Under the pieces are notes generated by a model that was not told the origin of the DNA, ran no database searches, and saw only the letters and a program-made list of their open reading frames with translations. Positions 35,807-45,500 of a stretch of 64,000 nt of DNA are shown piece after piece. Position 1 is the stretch's first letter. Every line of letters begins with the position of its first letter. The position numbers were made by a program, and so were the translations under genes. This stretch comes from Arcanobacterium sp. (GTDB taxonomy: Bacteria; Actinomycetota; Actinomycetes; Actinomycetales; Actinomycetaceae). The stretch is taken from the NCBI GenBank assembly GCA_022778805.1, contig JALFSN010000003.1, positions 157,804-221,803 of the forward strand, in the 5' to 3' direction.

Positions 35807-37642
35807 TCAGGCTACTGGCTCCTGTTCCTTACGGCGCTTTGCCACATATACGAAGAGGCCAGCACCACCAAAGATCAGCACGGCACCGAGGATGACGAGA
35901 ATCACGACGCCGGTGCTACCCGTTTGCGGAAGCCCAAACCATCCCTCGCCACCTTGCATCGCCACGTTGGTGACGGTAGCCGTATATGTATTTTCATTCT
36001 CCACGTGAGAGAGCGTGATCGTTATCGGCTTTGGAGCTTGTAGATACTTATCTGGAGCTTTGATTTCGACGAGGTAGTAGGTGCCATCAGAAATGTGCGG
36101 CATCGTCACCGTTCCCAGCGCACCAGCGTCAGCGCTGGTGGCAATGATCTTCTTCTGGTTCTCATCGTTAGCCTGAGGATTGACAGTCAAAGACTTCTGG
36201 CACTGCTCAGCTTGGAGATTGGCCGCGCACGCCTCAGCATCAGCTTGTGTGGAAAAGACGCGGAATTGGGCACCGCCAAGCTTCTTGGCAGAATCTGCCG
36301 CATCTACTTTCGTCAAAGTGAAATCTTTGAAATGCAGCACGGGGTCGTCCCCGCCTGGCGTGGGGACGTCGGGATTCGGCTCTGGATTTCCAGCGGGTTG
36401 CCCAAGCATGAAACCACCGTGGTTCTCCACATTGGTACCTTTGCTCACCCCAGGATCAATCGTGAACGTATACGTCACGCGCACCTGCGCCCCAGGATTA
36501 GCCACTTTAGCGGCGGCGATCTTCGCCAGCCCAGCACTCGTGAAATTCACTTGCACCCGAGTGGTGTCAGCAGTACCATCAGCTCCTGCCGTAAGAGAGA
36601 CTGTGTAATCTGCAGACTTGTCGAGTGGATATTTCTGCGCATCGCCATTCATGATGACGGTGCCATTATGGTCGAGAATCTCCACTTTTGTCACGGTTGC
36701 TTCTAAGCCTGCTTTGCCCGTCTCATTGTTGGCAGCCCACGCTTTTGCCTCAGAGAAACCGGTGTTGCTGGCGTTATCGTAAATCGCATAGCCATCCAGC
36801 CCATCCACCGTCGTGGCGTTGATCGTGGCCGTGACGGCGTAGCTCACTTTATCGCCAGGCACGTATCCGGTGGCATCTCCAGCAAATGTCTTGCTGACGC
36901 TATCGATCTGATTCTTGGGATACACGTGTGTGGTGTAGAGATAGCTCTTGTTTTGCTCAGCGATAGGAATGGCCATAAAGAATGGCTGCGCTTTCGTCGG
37001 AGCTGGCTTGAGGACTTTCCCATCCACCTTTGCCGTGGCAGTGTCTCCTTCGCTCACGCGATACAATCCAATGGCGAGATTATTAAACGTCGCTACGCCA
37101 GAATTATCTGTATTCTGAGTCGTGCCGTCTGCATAGACGAGCGTCGCCGTCGCTGGATTGGCTAGCTTGTATCCCTCTGGTAGCGCCGTCAATGGCTCGG
37201 TGAGTGTGAGGGTCGTGCCCCCTGGGTGGGCATTCAACTGTTTGACGAGTCCCGCCAGCTTCGTCCAGGTGTCGAAATCTTTCACATCGACGTTAAACTC
37301 TTGCTGCTGCGTCTGTGCCTCATCGTCAGTCTTTACCACAGTGTACGTGATCTTGGTGAGTTGCCTCACTTCGTATGGCACTGCTTCTACTGGCTTCAAC
37401 CCCGCCAGCTTATCCCCAGTTTGCTCGGTGCCATCATTGGTGACGCCGGTGAGTGGGCCATCGGGCGACATATATTTATGCACCGTGATGCTGCCAGTGT
37501 AGTTTTTCCCAGCATCGCTCCACGGAGCGTCTGTGGTCGAACCAGTATTCGGAGGAGCAGCATAGGCTGCTAGTGGAGCGCTGAGAAGCGCCGCGCCAGC
37601 TATCAAGGCGACGAACGCTTGTCGCATCCTTTTCTTATTCAT
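35807..37642 (-). CDS. Major pilin (shaft) with LPQTG sorting signal
   Basis: A 611-aa fimbrial subunit of the SpaA/FimP type. The signal peptide MNKKRMRQAFVALIAGAALL ends in AYAAPP. The pilin motif is THVYPKNQID near residue 240 (the lysine is the sortase linkage site), the E-box YYLVEIKAPDKY is near 540, and the C-terminus has GLPQTGSTGVVILVILGAVL followed by a basic tail. Lysine/Asn pairs around FTLTKVDAAD suggest internal isopeptide bonds. AGAGG lies nine bases before the ATG at 37642; the ATG at 37651 has no spacing to it. It is between the tip protein and the sortase. Confidence 0.93.
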   Translation of the reverse strand: MNKKRMRQAFVALIAGAALLSAPLAAYAAPPNTGSTTDAPWSDAGKNYTGSITVHKYMSPDGPLTGVTNDGTEQTGDKLAGLKPVEAVPYEVRQLTKITYTVVKTDDEAQTQQQEFNVDVKDFDTWTKLAGLVKQLNAHPGGTTLTLTEPLTALPEGYKLANPATATLVYADGTTQNTDNSGVATFNNLAIGLYRVSEGDTATAKVDGKVLKPAPTKAQPFFMAIPIAEQNKSYLYTTHVYPKNQIDSVSKTFAGDATGYVPGDKVSYAVTATINATTVDGLDGYAIYDNASNTGFSEAKAWAANNETGKAGLEATVTKVEILDHNGTVIMNGDAQKYPLDKSADYTVSLTAGADGTADTTRVQVNFTSAGLAKIAAAKVANPGAQVRVTYTFTIDPGVSKGTNVENHGGFMLGQPAGNPEPNPDVPTPGGDDPVLHFKDFTLTKVDAADSAKKLGGAQFRVFSTQADAEACAANLQAEQCQKSLTVNPQANDENQKKIIATSADAGALGTVTMPHISDGTYYLVEIKAPDKYLQAPKPITITLSHVENENTYTATVTNVAMQGGEGWFGLPQTGSTGVVILVILGAVLIFGGAGLFVYVAKRRKEQEPVA

Positions 37643-37811
37643 GAGGGTCATCCTCTCTTGCTACTTGTATGTGTCCATTGTGTCTACGTTTGTGAATGAA
37701 ATTTTGCACTGATGATGCGCGCCAGCATCGTCGTCTATAGCGATGTTGCACATGCCCGTGCCGTATCTGATATGTCAGCTATATCAGCACCGACTGCGAA
37801 AGAAACTTCTT
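37643..37811 (-). promoter_or_regulatory. Pilin gene upstream region
   Basis: A 169-base gap between the giant protein stop and the pilin start. CTGATAT-GTCAGCT-ATATCAG at 37767-37787 is a seven-base stem directly after the upstream stop. It may terminate part of the transcripts or mark a separate pilin promoter. Confidence 0.35.
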
Positions 37812-40800
37812 TTATATGCCCGTCCTTCCCCTCGGCCTGCCGTGACGATCGCCTCTATTACATGCCGTGATCTGCGATGCTTCAGCGCCTTGCACCTCTG
37901 ATTGACGAACAGCGCCAGCACGGGCGCCACCGCGCGCAGCTGCAGATGAGAATGACGGCGTAGCCCGCCACACAAGCACGAGAGCAGCAGCTACCAGCGC
38001 CACCATAATGGCGAGATACCACAGTCTCAATCCAGGCACACCCGTCATAGGTAACTCGCTCACATCAGTATCTACGAGCTGGTACGTGAGGATCTGCATC
38101 CGCTCATCTGGCGTGAGGCGAATGGTGTCTGTTGCTGTGAACGCGCGGCGCGTGAGAGCAGAAAAATCGGGATTCAGTATCATATTGCCGGCGCCGTCAA
38201 ACAGGGATGTATGGCTAGGATCGACGATTCCCGCTTTCCATCCGAATCCAGCTTCGGCAAGTTTGTTCGCCGCTCCCTTTGGCATATCGGCATAAGCGTC
38301 AGCTCCAAAGTTGGCGCTCACGTTGCAGATGGTCCCCTCTGGCACTGTGAACACTTTGAGGCTGGAGACTTCAGAGAGAGGTACTGCCGTCGCATCAGTA
38401 TGAGGCTGGGGAGGCCGAGGATTCTGGTGCGTCGTAAATTCTTGCACTAGATCGTTATTGGCTCCCGCTTTAGCCGTAAATCGAGCATTGGCCGGCATGG
38501 CGGAGTATTCGCAGACCGACGAGTAAGAAAATGGCTGATCCGTCATATCTACCGTCTTGCCGTTCATCTTCGCTAAGCCTTCAATGGTCTCAAGATACGT
38601 GCCGAATGTGTAGCTGTCTACCTTGAGCACATACCTATTGGTGAAGACGACGGACGTCGGCGTCGTGGGACTCAAACGCAGTTCATCCGCCCGAACGGGC
38701 ACCGCAGCGACGTCCGGAATATCTGCCCCATCTTGATGCCCATAGACGTCGTGCGCATCTGCGTGCTCAACAGTGCGCAAGCTATCAAGGCGCACGCTGC
38801 GCCGCACCGGATTTGTGGCGTAGATGTAAGAATCAAGTGGGTTAGTATCGCCCTTAAACCGCTGCGTGAGCGTACACGAGGCGGAGGCGGGGACGTCGAG
38901 AGTTGGCGGACTCGCTGGATCGCCACTGTGGTATTCAGGGTTTGGAGCTGGCTTAATAGCCACTGGATCGCCATTAGTGAGCACATCGACGGCTCCGGTA
39001 TACGTCACCGGCACCCCCTGCTTATCTCGCAAATATTGATCGACGCATTCGTAGCCCACCGTGTAGGCGGCAATCCACATGCCAGATCCCACATTGACGT
39101 TGTCGTTTGTAAGCTCTGTGGTATCGAGTGTTTGACGCACGCTCAAAGCAGCTCGCGGGCGAGTATACGTATTCGTGATTTGGATCTCCGTCACGCGTTG
39201 TTTACCGTCCGCATCAGCACCGCCGAGGGCAGGATCCGTGGTAAACGTCGCGCGAGCTGCCTCTCCGGCAGCAGGGGCTTCTTCGTGGATCGGCAAGAGA
39301 ACTCCATCGCTCACTTCGCTCAGCGCAGTAATAGCCGTCGTGACGGCGGCATCATACGTCGCATAGCGCTGCTCACTCACGGTGCACTGGTAATGTACGG
39401 GAATGGGCTGCTCAAAGGTGGCCACGAACTCTGGCGTGCTGCCCTTTTTCAGCTTCAACGTCTTCTCAAACTGCGTCTGATTGGTGTGTATCTCATCGTC
39501 GCCAATCTCCACGTAGTGTGAATCTTGATAGCAGGTGAAGTGCACTGCGAATTCGTCGTTCTCAGCGAGATTCTTACCGTCACCTTCTAGAACTTTGCGA
39601 ATCACCAGCTGCGTCTTATTGAATGTGTAGTCATTCCAGGGAACAATCGTGCCATAGAAGTATTCAGCTACAGGCGGCACTGGCCCTATGTTAGTGCCAT
39701 AGATACTCTCGCAACTAGTTTTGCCAGCTTCTCCGCTTCCATTGGCGTTCGCATCGCACAGCCTATCGCCGTCGCGGGCAGTCTTGACTGTGGGTAAGCG
39801 GAATGCGATCACCGCGCCATCTTTGCCCTGCTGGTAGGCGGATCTGCCGCCTTCTGGAACGCTGGGATTCGTGTAGACAGCTGGCTTTTCTACGCCACGG
39901 CTCATCGGTCCATCGCTGGCAGTCCAGGTGCCTACCCAGGTGGTGTCCTCAATCTGGGCACTGGCCTGCGTTTCATAGGCTTCGCAGAGTGCTCCGGCGG
40001 GGAGGCCAGAAATTTGATTGGGAATAGCCCCCTCAGCAAAGCGCGACGCTTTGAGCGTACTCCAGCCGTCGGGATCAATCTCAGCAGTGGCAACGAGATT
40101 CTCCGGAGGATGTGCGGGGTCGTCCCAGGAGCCCTTGGGATCAGCCTGATAGGTGCGTCCCGACGTCACCGTCACTCCGTTGAGCCGACACCTATATTTC
40201 ACATCGACAAGCTTCTCTGGCAGCACTGAAGCAACGCCGTCACCTTTCACTTTCATCTTCACGTTGAACTGAGCCGCTTGCACATTGAACGTAAGTTTGT
40301 ATGTGAGGGTCTGCGCCGTGGATTCTCTGACTGCGAGGAAAGCCGACTTCCCGTAATCACGTATTGTGTAGACGCCCGATTGCATATGTCCTGAGGCGTG
40401 TGCAGCGTCGTCACCATAAAAGAATCCTGGAGAATCGGTGCCGGCATAGCTGATCTCAGCACCTGATATATCTCCCCAGTCTGGTCTCGCTACTGGATCC
40501 GTCGCTGGTATAGGGGCAAACGCCATGTCTGCAGCCCCCTCATCCACTCGGAATTCGCAAGTGAATCCGCGCGGGACGGCTTTCAACGTCACCGTCTGCG
40601 TGGCATTGACGGTGGTTCCGATACGCTGGGAGCCAACTTTGAACGATGCCATCTCACTCGCAGCGGGCGGAGCTCCTGCATCTGCGGCAGGATAGCATCG
40701 ATAGCTGAGCCAGAGACTCTGATCATCCGGCACACGTTCGAGTGCCTGCCGCCATGCATCTTCCATGCCCTCGCCGCCCAATTCCCAGATCGATGCCGTG

Positions 40801-43800
40801 CTGGTCGTCATGCCTTTACGCGGGGTGCGAATGTTCATCTGTACGTTGATTGTCACGTCTTTCGTGAGCAGTGCAAACGTATTCGTAAACTCCAGCACAG
40901 CGTGAGAATCAGCATCAGGGGTCGTGAATGTAAAGCCGGCGTCGGAGTACGTACCTGCCGTCAGTTCTCCTGCACCGACGGCGGAGGCAACAGTGGTCGT
41001 GACGCTGTATGGCACATGGCCACCGCTATCGTTATCACTTCCCACCGGTTGCGTCACTTTCACAGTGCAGAGCGTCTGAGCTGGAAGTGTATCAAGCGTC
41101 GCCGATGACGAGACTGCAATGGTCGTTTTCACGCCGCCAGCGCAGGTGAATTCCAGCGTGGCATCATTATTGACCGCCGGTAGCCAATCCCACGCCCCTT
41201 GGGTGAAACCATCGGCCACGCCCTGTACCCTGAGCGTCAGCGGAGTCGTGGATTTGCTGAACTCACTCGTGATGCTGAGCGTAGGCATGGCGGCACTCAC
41301 GACGATATGGGGATCATTCTCAGCACCACTGCCCTCGGTGCCATTGTGGAACGTCGTCACGGCGGTGAGATCGTTCGGAAGATCAGGATACGCGAGGGCG
41401 AACGTACATGACGTGCCGTACGGCAAGCCCTGATTCGCGTTGTCTTTCATCGTGACGGCGGCGCGAAAAGCAGCATCTACATCGTTCGTCGCCGTAAATG
41501 TCTGGCGAATAGTCGTCGTGTTGTCCGGAAGCGTGCAGGTGGCAGTGATAGTCTTGGTCAATCCAGCTACCACTGCCGCATTCTCAACAGCTGTCAGCCC
41601 CGCGCCCAACGTTGATTGGTGAGTGAAAGAGACGGCAGCGCGTTTGTAGTTCACCGTGGTGGTGAGCGTCACGGCGTTTTCACCATCATGCACATCAAAG
41701 GTGTAGGCATTGGGATAGATAGGCGATTCGATCTGTGACAGAGCATCGAGTTCGGGCACGTGCGCCGGCGTGATCGTACAGGTGGCATCGCCCGGAACGG
41801 CACTGATCGTAAACGGCACTGCATAATCGGTGGTGCCGGCTTTCATCGTGAATGTGAGATCCGTCCCGCTGGCACTGCCATTCACGTCTAAAACTGAACC
41901 CGATTTGGCTTCGCAATGCAGCGTGGCTGGAAATTCTTTGCCCAGAGCTAAAGCCTCGCGGGCGGCGTCTCCTTGCACGACGCTCTTCACCGACACGGCG
42001 ACGTTCTGGCGCTGAATTGTCTCCACGAGTTCGAGCCGTAGCTCCGTACTGGAGTCTGCCGGATTCGTGAGCCATTCTTGATCGCCGGAGTGTAGATAGG
42101 TGTACATGCCTTCGCACGCAGGCGGCTCTGACGTGCGTTGGGCGAGCGGAATGGGACTGCCGTCTGCTGCGAATATCTTATCTCGGTACGCCCCGCCCTC
42201 AGCGTACTTTTGATAATCGGCGGCGCACATATCAGAGTTAATCGTCTCTTTGTCACGCGCTTGCATCCAACCGGTTCCTTGCAACTGCTGTGCCAGTGGA
42301 ACGCCATCATCTGCCTGATCGTAGCCCACCATCGTGTCCGTCACGTTGGTCGATACAATGCAGTGCGTCCCCACAGGGAACGTAGCCATTCGCTCCAGCG
42401 TAGTATTTTCCAGATCCAGCTCTGGAATACCTCCGGCTTCCTGAGCAGACTGCACAAAGTCGATGTATCCACTGGCAGGATCAGAGCTCGCCGTCACGGG
42501 TATACCTACTACATCGCTGACGACCATGCCGGGAAAAAATGGCACATCTTTGAGAGTTTCCGGCGGATGTTTCGGATCGGGCATATATCGGCAGGTGAGC
42601 TGCACAGGTATCTTCTGCAACGATGCGAGCATATTGTTTGATGGCGTACCGCCCTCTACTTTCACCCGCATCCGCAGCTTAATTTTCGCCTTGTTCATCG
42701 TAAAGGCCGTGCTGGATTCGATAGCCGAGGTACCGGATTCATCGGCGGCGGACACCACGGCAGTCGCCGTGTACTCGCTCGGGTTGGCCACGATATGGCC
42801 AGTTGCGTCGGTCTTTCCTTTCACCGCGCCGATAGCGACGCCAGTGCCGGAATACGTCGTGTTGGAATTGAAAATCTGATCAGCTGCCATACTCGAATAG
42901 AGTGGATCGGCGGGATCAGTGTATTTCGAGGGGAGTCGCATCGTCTCTACGACGTCACACGTAGCTCCCACAGGCATGCGAGCTAGGAGCTTGTCACGTG
43001 CGAGATACGTCTGCGTCTGCACTGCCTGCGATACCGTCATGGAGTATGGATTTGCTATCTCACCTGCAGCGGGAGTGTCGCCAGCCTCGCGGTAAATGCG
43101 CCCGCTATGAGGATCGTCCGGATTCGTGAGATCCTGTGGGTCTTTGCAAGTGTAGGTGAGTGTATAGGCCGTACCAATCACATCGAATCCCATAGGAGAC
43201 GGCTGCACCTGTGCCGACTTTGTGAACGTCATATTCTGCATGGGGCGGCTGAGAAATCCGCACATAATATATGCATATTGGGCGCTTGAAGCACCCGAGG
43301 TATCTTGCACACCTATGCGTACCGGTCGTTTGCCCGCGACGACTTTCAGCCCCTCTTTGCCCGCCGTCATAGAAGATCGTTCCAGCGCGTCGAGCGAAAT
43401 CAGCTCCGGCTCTTTGCCGACGGCATAGCCGGTACATCGCACAGGGCGCTCCGCAGAAAAGGGCGTACTGGCGTAATCACGGCGAGGGGTGAGCGAATCC
43501 TCTTGCATAAGGGCGTTCAAGACGACGGCTCCCCCAGGGTTGAACTCCGCCACTCCTTGCTGGTTGGTCGAGAGTGTGCGCGTGCGAGAAGTACTCGCCC
43601 CTATAGGGGTAAACGTGACGCTGACCTGAGCCTCTGTACGGCCATTGCCGCGCGGCCGCAAATAGCGGCGGTCTCCATCCATCACCTGACTGACGACGCG
43701 CACGCACTGCTCTTGATAGAAAGCACGGTTCACTTCAGCAGAGAACTGTCCATCGCGGACGTCATTGCTGGTGTGGCCTCCTGTACGGGTATCGTACTGT

Positions 43801-44984
43801 TCGCCAATCCCCCACCAGCCTGGGTTGTGCGTCATCTTTGTATAGCTGAGCCGCTGCTCGCCACAAGCCGGAAGATAGGTCTTTAGCTCAGAGTTGTACA
43901 CGGTTCCAGAAACCGCCGGCTCTCCTTTATCGGTAGAGATAGCACACTGCTGTTTCGTCTTCGGATCTGTCCACGAGAGATTCTTAAAGACGTCCGTGCG
44001 GTGGCGAGCCGCAGGCCCCATCTCCAGAATCTGGAATTTAGCTCCAGCGGCAGAGATTTGGCGAGCGTAATCGTTAATTTTAGAGGCGTTGTCGCCTGTC
44101 TGGCCGACGGACATGAAGAAGACGTGCGTATAGCCATATTTTTTCACTTCCTGAAGGAGGGTGCGAAATGCCATCTCCCAATCGGAGGTATTTTCGCTGA
44201 CGCTCCGCCGCGTACCTGGTTTATCAGGGTTTGTGGCGTCAAGAGAGCGAATCTTATTGACGACCGTCTGATACCCGTCGGCCGTGGCCAGCGAGGTGGC
44301 GCCAAGGTTGGGCGTATTGCCCGTGGCTTCCCCACCCACAATTGTGCCATCGGGGAGAATGCGCCCTGTACCTCCGCGCGTATTAAATTTGGAAAAGGTG
44401 TAGATCCCCACCTCCACCGGCGCTCCCTTGAGCTTGCTCACCGCTGCCTCAATTTGCTGCGCTTGATCGACGCGCCGCACATACGGGGTGCCTTTATAGC
44501 GGGTGCCCCAGTTGGTCACGTTCCATTCCACTGATCGGCTGTTATCGTATTTATCGCTCCCCCACAAGGTGGAGCGCACAGCAGCATCCTCAACGTATTC
44601 ACCGTTACTCGTCGTTGGATACTGCTTAAAGACGCCGCCCATCGTCTCCCACGTGTAGGTGGCAGCGAAGTCAAACATAAGCGCGATCTTTTCCGATCGA
44701 CACCCGCTGTCCGTAATGGCGTCAAAAGGATTTTCTCCAGGAAATCTCGGCCACGGATCATCATCTGAACCGATGACGTAGGAGGATGCCGCCCGCGATT
44801 CTCCTGCCGCCTGCGGCGAGCGCGCGGCAGCGTCCGAGCTAGCGGAGGTGGCCTGCCCTGCAGGAGCAGCCTGCGCCACAGGCGCCACAGGTAACGCAGC
44901 AAAAACCGATGCCACCAGAGAGAAGACGCTCACCCATATGGCCAGCGCTGACGCGTTCTTCTTTTTCCTGAAACCCCTGTACAT
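37812..44984 (-). CDS. Giant LPXTG-type pilus tip protein / adhesin with vWA-like head
   Basis: 2390 aa. The track ORF starts at 45062, but MYRGFRKKKNASALAIWVSV at 44984 is a clear signal peptide with GGAAGG upstream. Residues about 80-330 resemble a von Willebrand A domain (KIALMFDFAATYTWE, then THVFFMSVG), with a degenerate MIDAS (DxAxT instead of DxSxS). After that come a dozen or so DUF5979-like beta modules, most with a Cys pair (LTCRYMP...GTHCIV, FTCAGG...TLCTVK, YRCRLNG...ALCEAY). The sorting signal is LPMTG, near residue 2311, followed by a membrane segment and an unusual 50-residue tail. It is first in the pilus operon, comparable to FimQ-type tip subunits, although longer. Confidence 0.88.
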   Translation of the reverse strand: MYRGFRKKKNASALAIWVSVFSLVASVFAALPVAPVAQAAPAGQATSASSDAAARSPQAAGESRAASSYVIGSDDDPWPRFPGENPFDAITDSGCRSEKIALMFDFAATYTWETMGGVFKQYPTTSNGEYVEDAAVRSTLWGSDKYDNSRSVEWNVTNWGTRYKGTPYVRRVDQAQQIEAAVSKLKGAPVEVGIYTFSKFNTRGGTGRILPDGTIVGGEATGNTPNLGATSLATADGYQTVVNKIRSLDATNPDKPGTRRSVSENTSDWEMAFRTLLQEVKKYGYTHVFFMSVGQTGDNASKINDYARQISAAGAKFQILEMGPAARHRTDVFKNLSWTDPKTKQQCAISTDKGEPAVSGTVYNSELKTYLPACGEQRLSYTKMTHNPGWWGIGEQYDTRTGGHTSNDVRDGQFSAEVNRAFYQEQCVRVVSQVMDGDRRYLRPRGNGRTEAQVSVTFTPIGASTSRTRTLSTNQQGVAEFNPGGAVVLNALMQEDSLTPRRDYASTPFSAERPVRCTGYAVGKEPELISLDALERSSMTAGKEGLKVVAGKRPVRIGVQDTSGASSAQYAYIMCGFLSRPMQNMTFTKSAQVQPSPMGFDVIGTAYTLTYTCKDPQDLTNPDDPHSGRIYREAGDTPAAGEIANPYSMTVSQAVQTQTYLARDKLLARMPVGATCDVVETMRLPSKYTDPADPLYSSMAADQIFNSNTTYSGTGVAIGAVKGKTDATGHIVANPSEYTATAVVSAADESGTSAIESSTAFTMNKAKIKLRMRVKVEGGTPSNNMLASLQKIPVQLTCRYMPDPKHPPETLKDVPFFPGMVVSDVVGIPVTASSDPASGYIDFVQSAQEAGGIPELDLENTTLERMATFPVGTHCIVSTNVTDTMVGYDQADDGVPLAQQLQGTGWMQARDKETINSDMCAADYQKYAEGGAYRDKIFAADGSPIPLAQRTSEPPACEGMYTYLHSGDQEWLTNPADSSTELRLELVETIQRQNVAVSVKSVVQGDAAREALALGKEFPATLHCEAKSGSVLDVNGSASGTDLTFTMKAGTTDYAVPFTISAVPGDATCTITPAHVPELDALSQIESPIYPNAYTFDVHDGENAVTLTTTVNYKRAAVSFTHQSTLGAGLTAVENAAVVAGLTKTITATCTLPDNTTTIRQTFTATNDVDAAFRAAVTMKDNANQGLPYGTSCTFALAYPDLPNDLTAVTTFHNGTEGSGAENDPHIVVSAAMPTLSITSEFSKSTTPLTLRVQGVADGFTQGAWDWLPAVNNDATLEFTCAGGVKTTIAVSSSATLDTLPAQTLCTVKVTQPVGSDNDSGGHVPYSVTTTVASAVGAGELTAGTYSDAGFTFTTPDADSHAVLEFTNTFALLTKDVTINVQMNIRTPRKGMTTSTASIWELGGEGMEDAWRQALERVPDDQSLWLSYRCYPAADAGAPPAASEMASFKVGSQRIGTTVNATQTVTLKAVPRGFTCEFRVDEGAADMAFAPIPATDPVARPDWGDISGAEISYAGTDSPGFFYGDDAAHASGHMQSGVYTIRDYGKSAFLAVRESTAQTLTYKLTFNVQAAQFNVKMKVKGDGVASVLPEKLVDVKYRCRLNGVTVTSGRTYQADPKGSWDDPAHPPENLVATAEIDPDGWSTLKASRFAEGAIPNQISGLPAGALCEAYETQASAQIEDTTWVGTWTASDGPMSRGVEKPAVYTNPSVPEGGRSAYQQGKDGAVIAFRLPTVKTARDGDRLCDANANGSGEAGKTSCESIYGTNIGPVPPVAEYFYGTIVPWNDYTFNKTQLVIRKVLEGDGKNLAENDEFAVHFTCYQDSHYVEIGDDEIHTNQTQFEKTLKLKKGSTPEFVATFEQPIPVHYQCTVSEQRYATYDAAVTTAITALSEVSDGVLLPIHEEAPAAGEAARATFTTDPALGGADADGKQRVTEIQITNTYTRPRAALSVRQTLDTTELTNDNVNVGSGMWIAAYTVGYECVDQYLRDKQGVPVTYTGAVDVLTNGDPVAIKPAPNPEYHSGDPASPPTLDVPASASCTLTQRFKGDTNPLDSYIYATNPVRRSVRLDSLRTVEHADAHDVYGHQDGADIPDVAAVPVRADELRLSPTTPTSVVFTNRYVLKVDSYTFGTYLETIEGLAKMNGKTVDMTDQPFSYSSVCEYSAMPANARFTAKAGANNDLVQEFTTHQNPRPPQPHTDATAVPLSEVSSLKVFTVPEGTICNVSANFGADAYADMPKGAANKLAEAGFGWKAGIVDPSHTSLFDGAGNMILNPDFSALTRRAFTATDTIRLTPDERMQILTYQLVDTDVSELPMTGVPGLRLWYLAIMVALVAAALVLVWRATPSFSSAAARGGARAGAVRQSEVQGAEASQITACNRGDRHGRPRGRTGI

Positions 44985-45500
44985 AAACTGCCTTCCCCCG
45001 AAGCAGATACATATCTGCCGCCCTGCCAGCAGCACAGCAGCCATGCACACACGACTACACACCCAACCGATCTTGCTTCTTCAGCGGCCCGCCCACAGCA
45101 GCCAACTTCTGCGCGGGCAGAGGTGAGACTCAAAGAATTCGTGCGTCTTGTATGTATTTAAGATAGTAGTCTAGCTAACATGACCTCAGGATAAAAGTCC
45201 TCTTTGAGCACTATGCCTTATGCCTTACTCATACACGTGGTAAATGCACCGCCCCGCTTCCGGTGGCAGCTGCGTGACGGCGTGCGTATAGTTGGTGCGT
45301 ACGTCTTGGCATCTCTTTCTAGAGCCTCGCTTGTTGGACTCTTGCGCTAGGGCTGCTTTTCGCGGCGTGCGTGCACTCACTGCAGTGCATAATCGCCGCC
45401 GTGCGAACGCACAGGCGAAACTGGTGCTAGACGAGATTGGCACCACACAACTGGTGCTGAACGAGATGAATCTGAATGAGAGAGATGTCGCGCAGGACTA
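44985..45500. other. Divergent region between the pilus operon and the radical SAM gene
   Basis: This 516-base stretch should carry the pilus operon promoter (AT-rich stretch near 45150-45200, no confident hexamers). A 19-base direct repeat, with two mismatches, lies at 45419-45437 and 45449-45467 (AACTGGTGCTAGACGAGAT). A small plus ORF (45292-45501, TTG start) contains the repeat and ends TAATG onto the radical SAM start, but it lacks a ribosome binding site or family signature. Confidence 0.4.
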
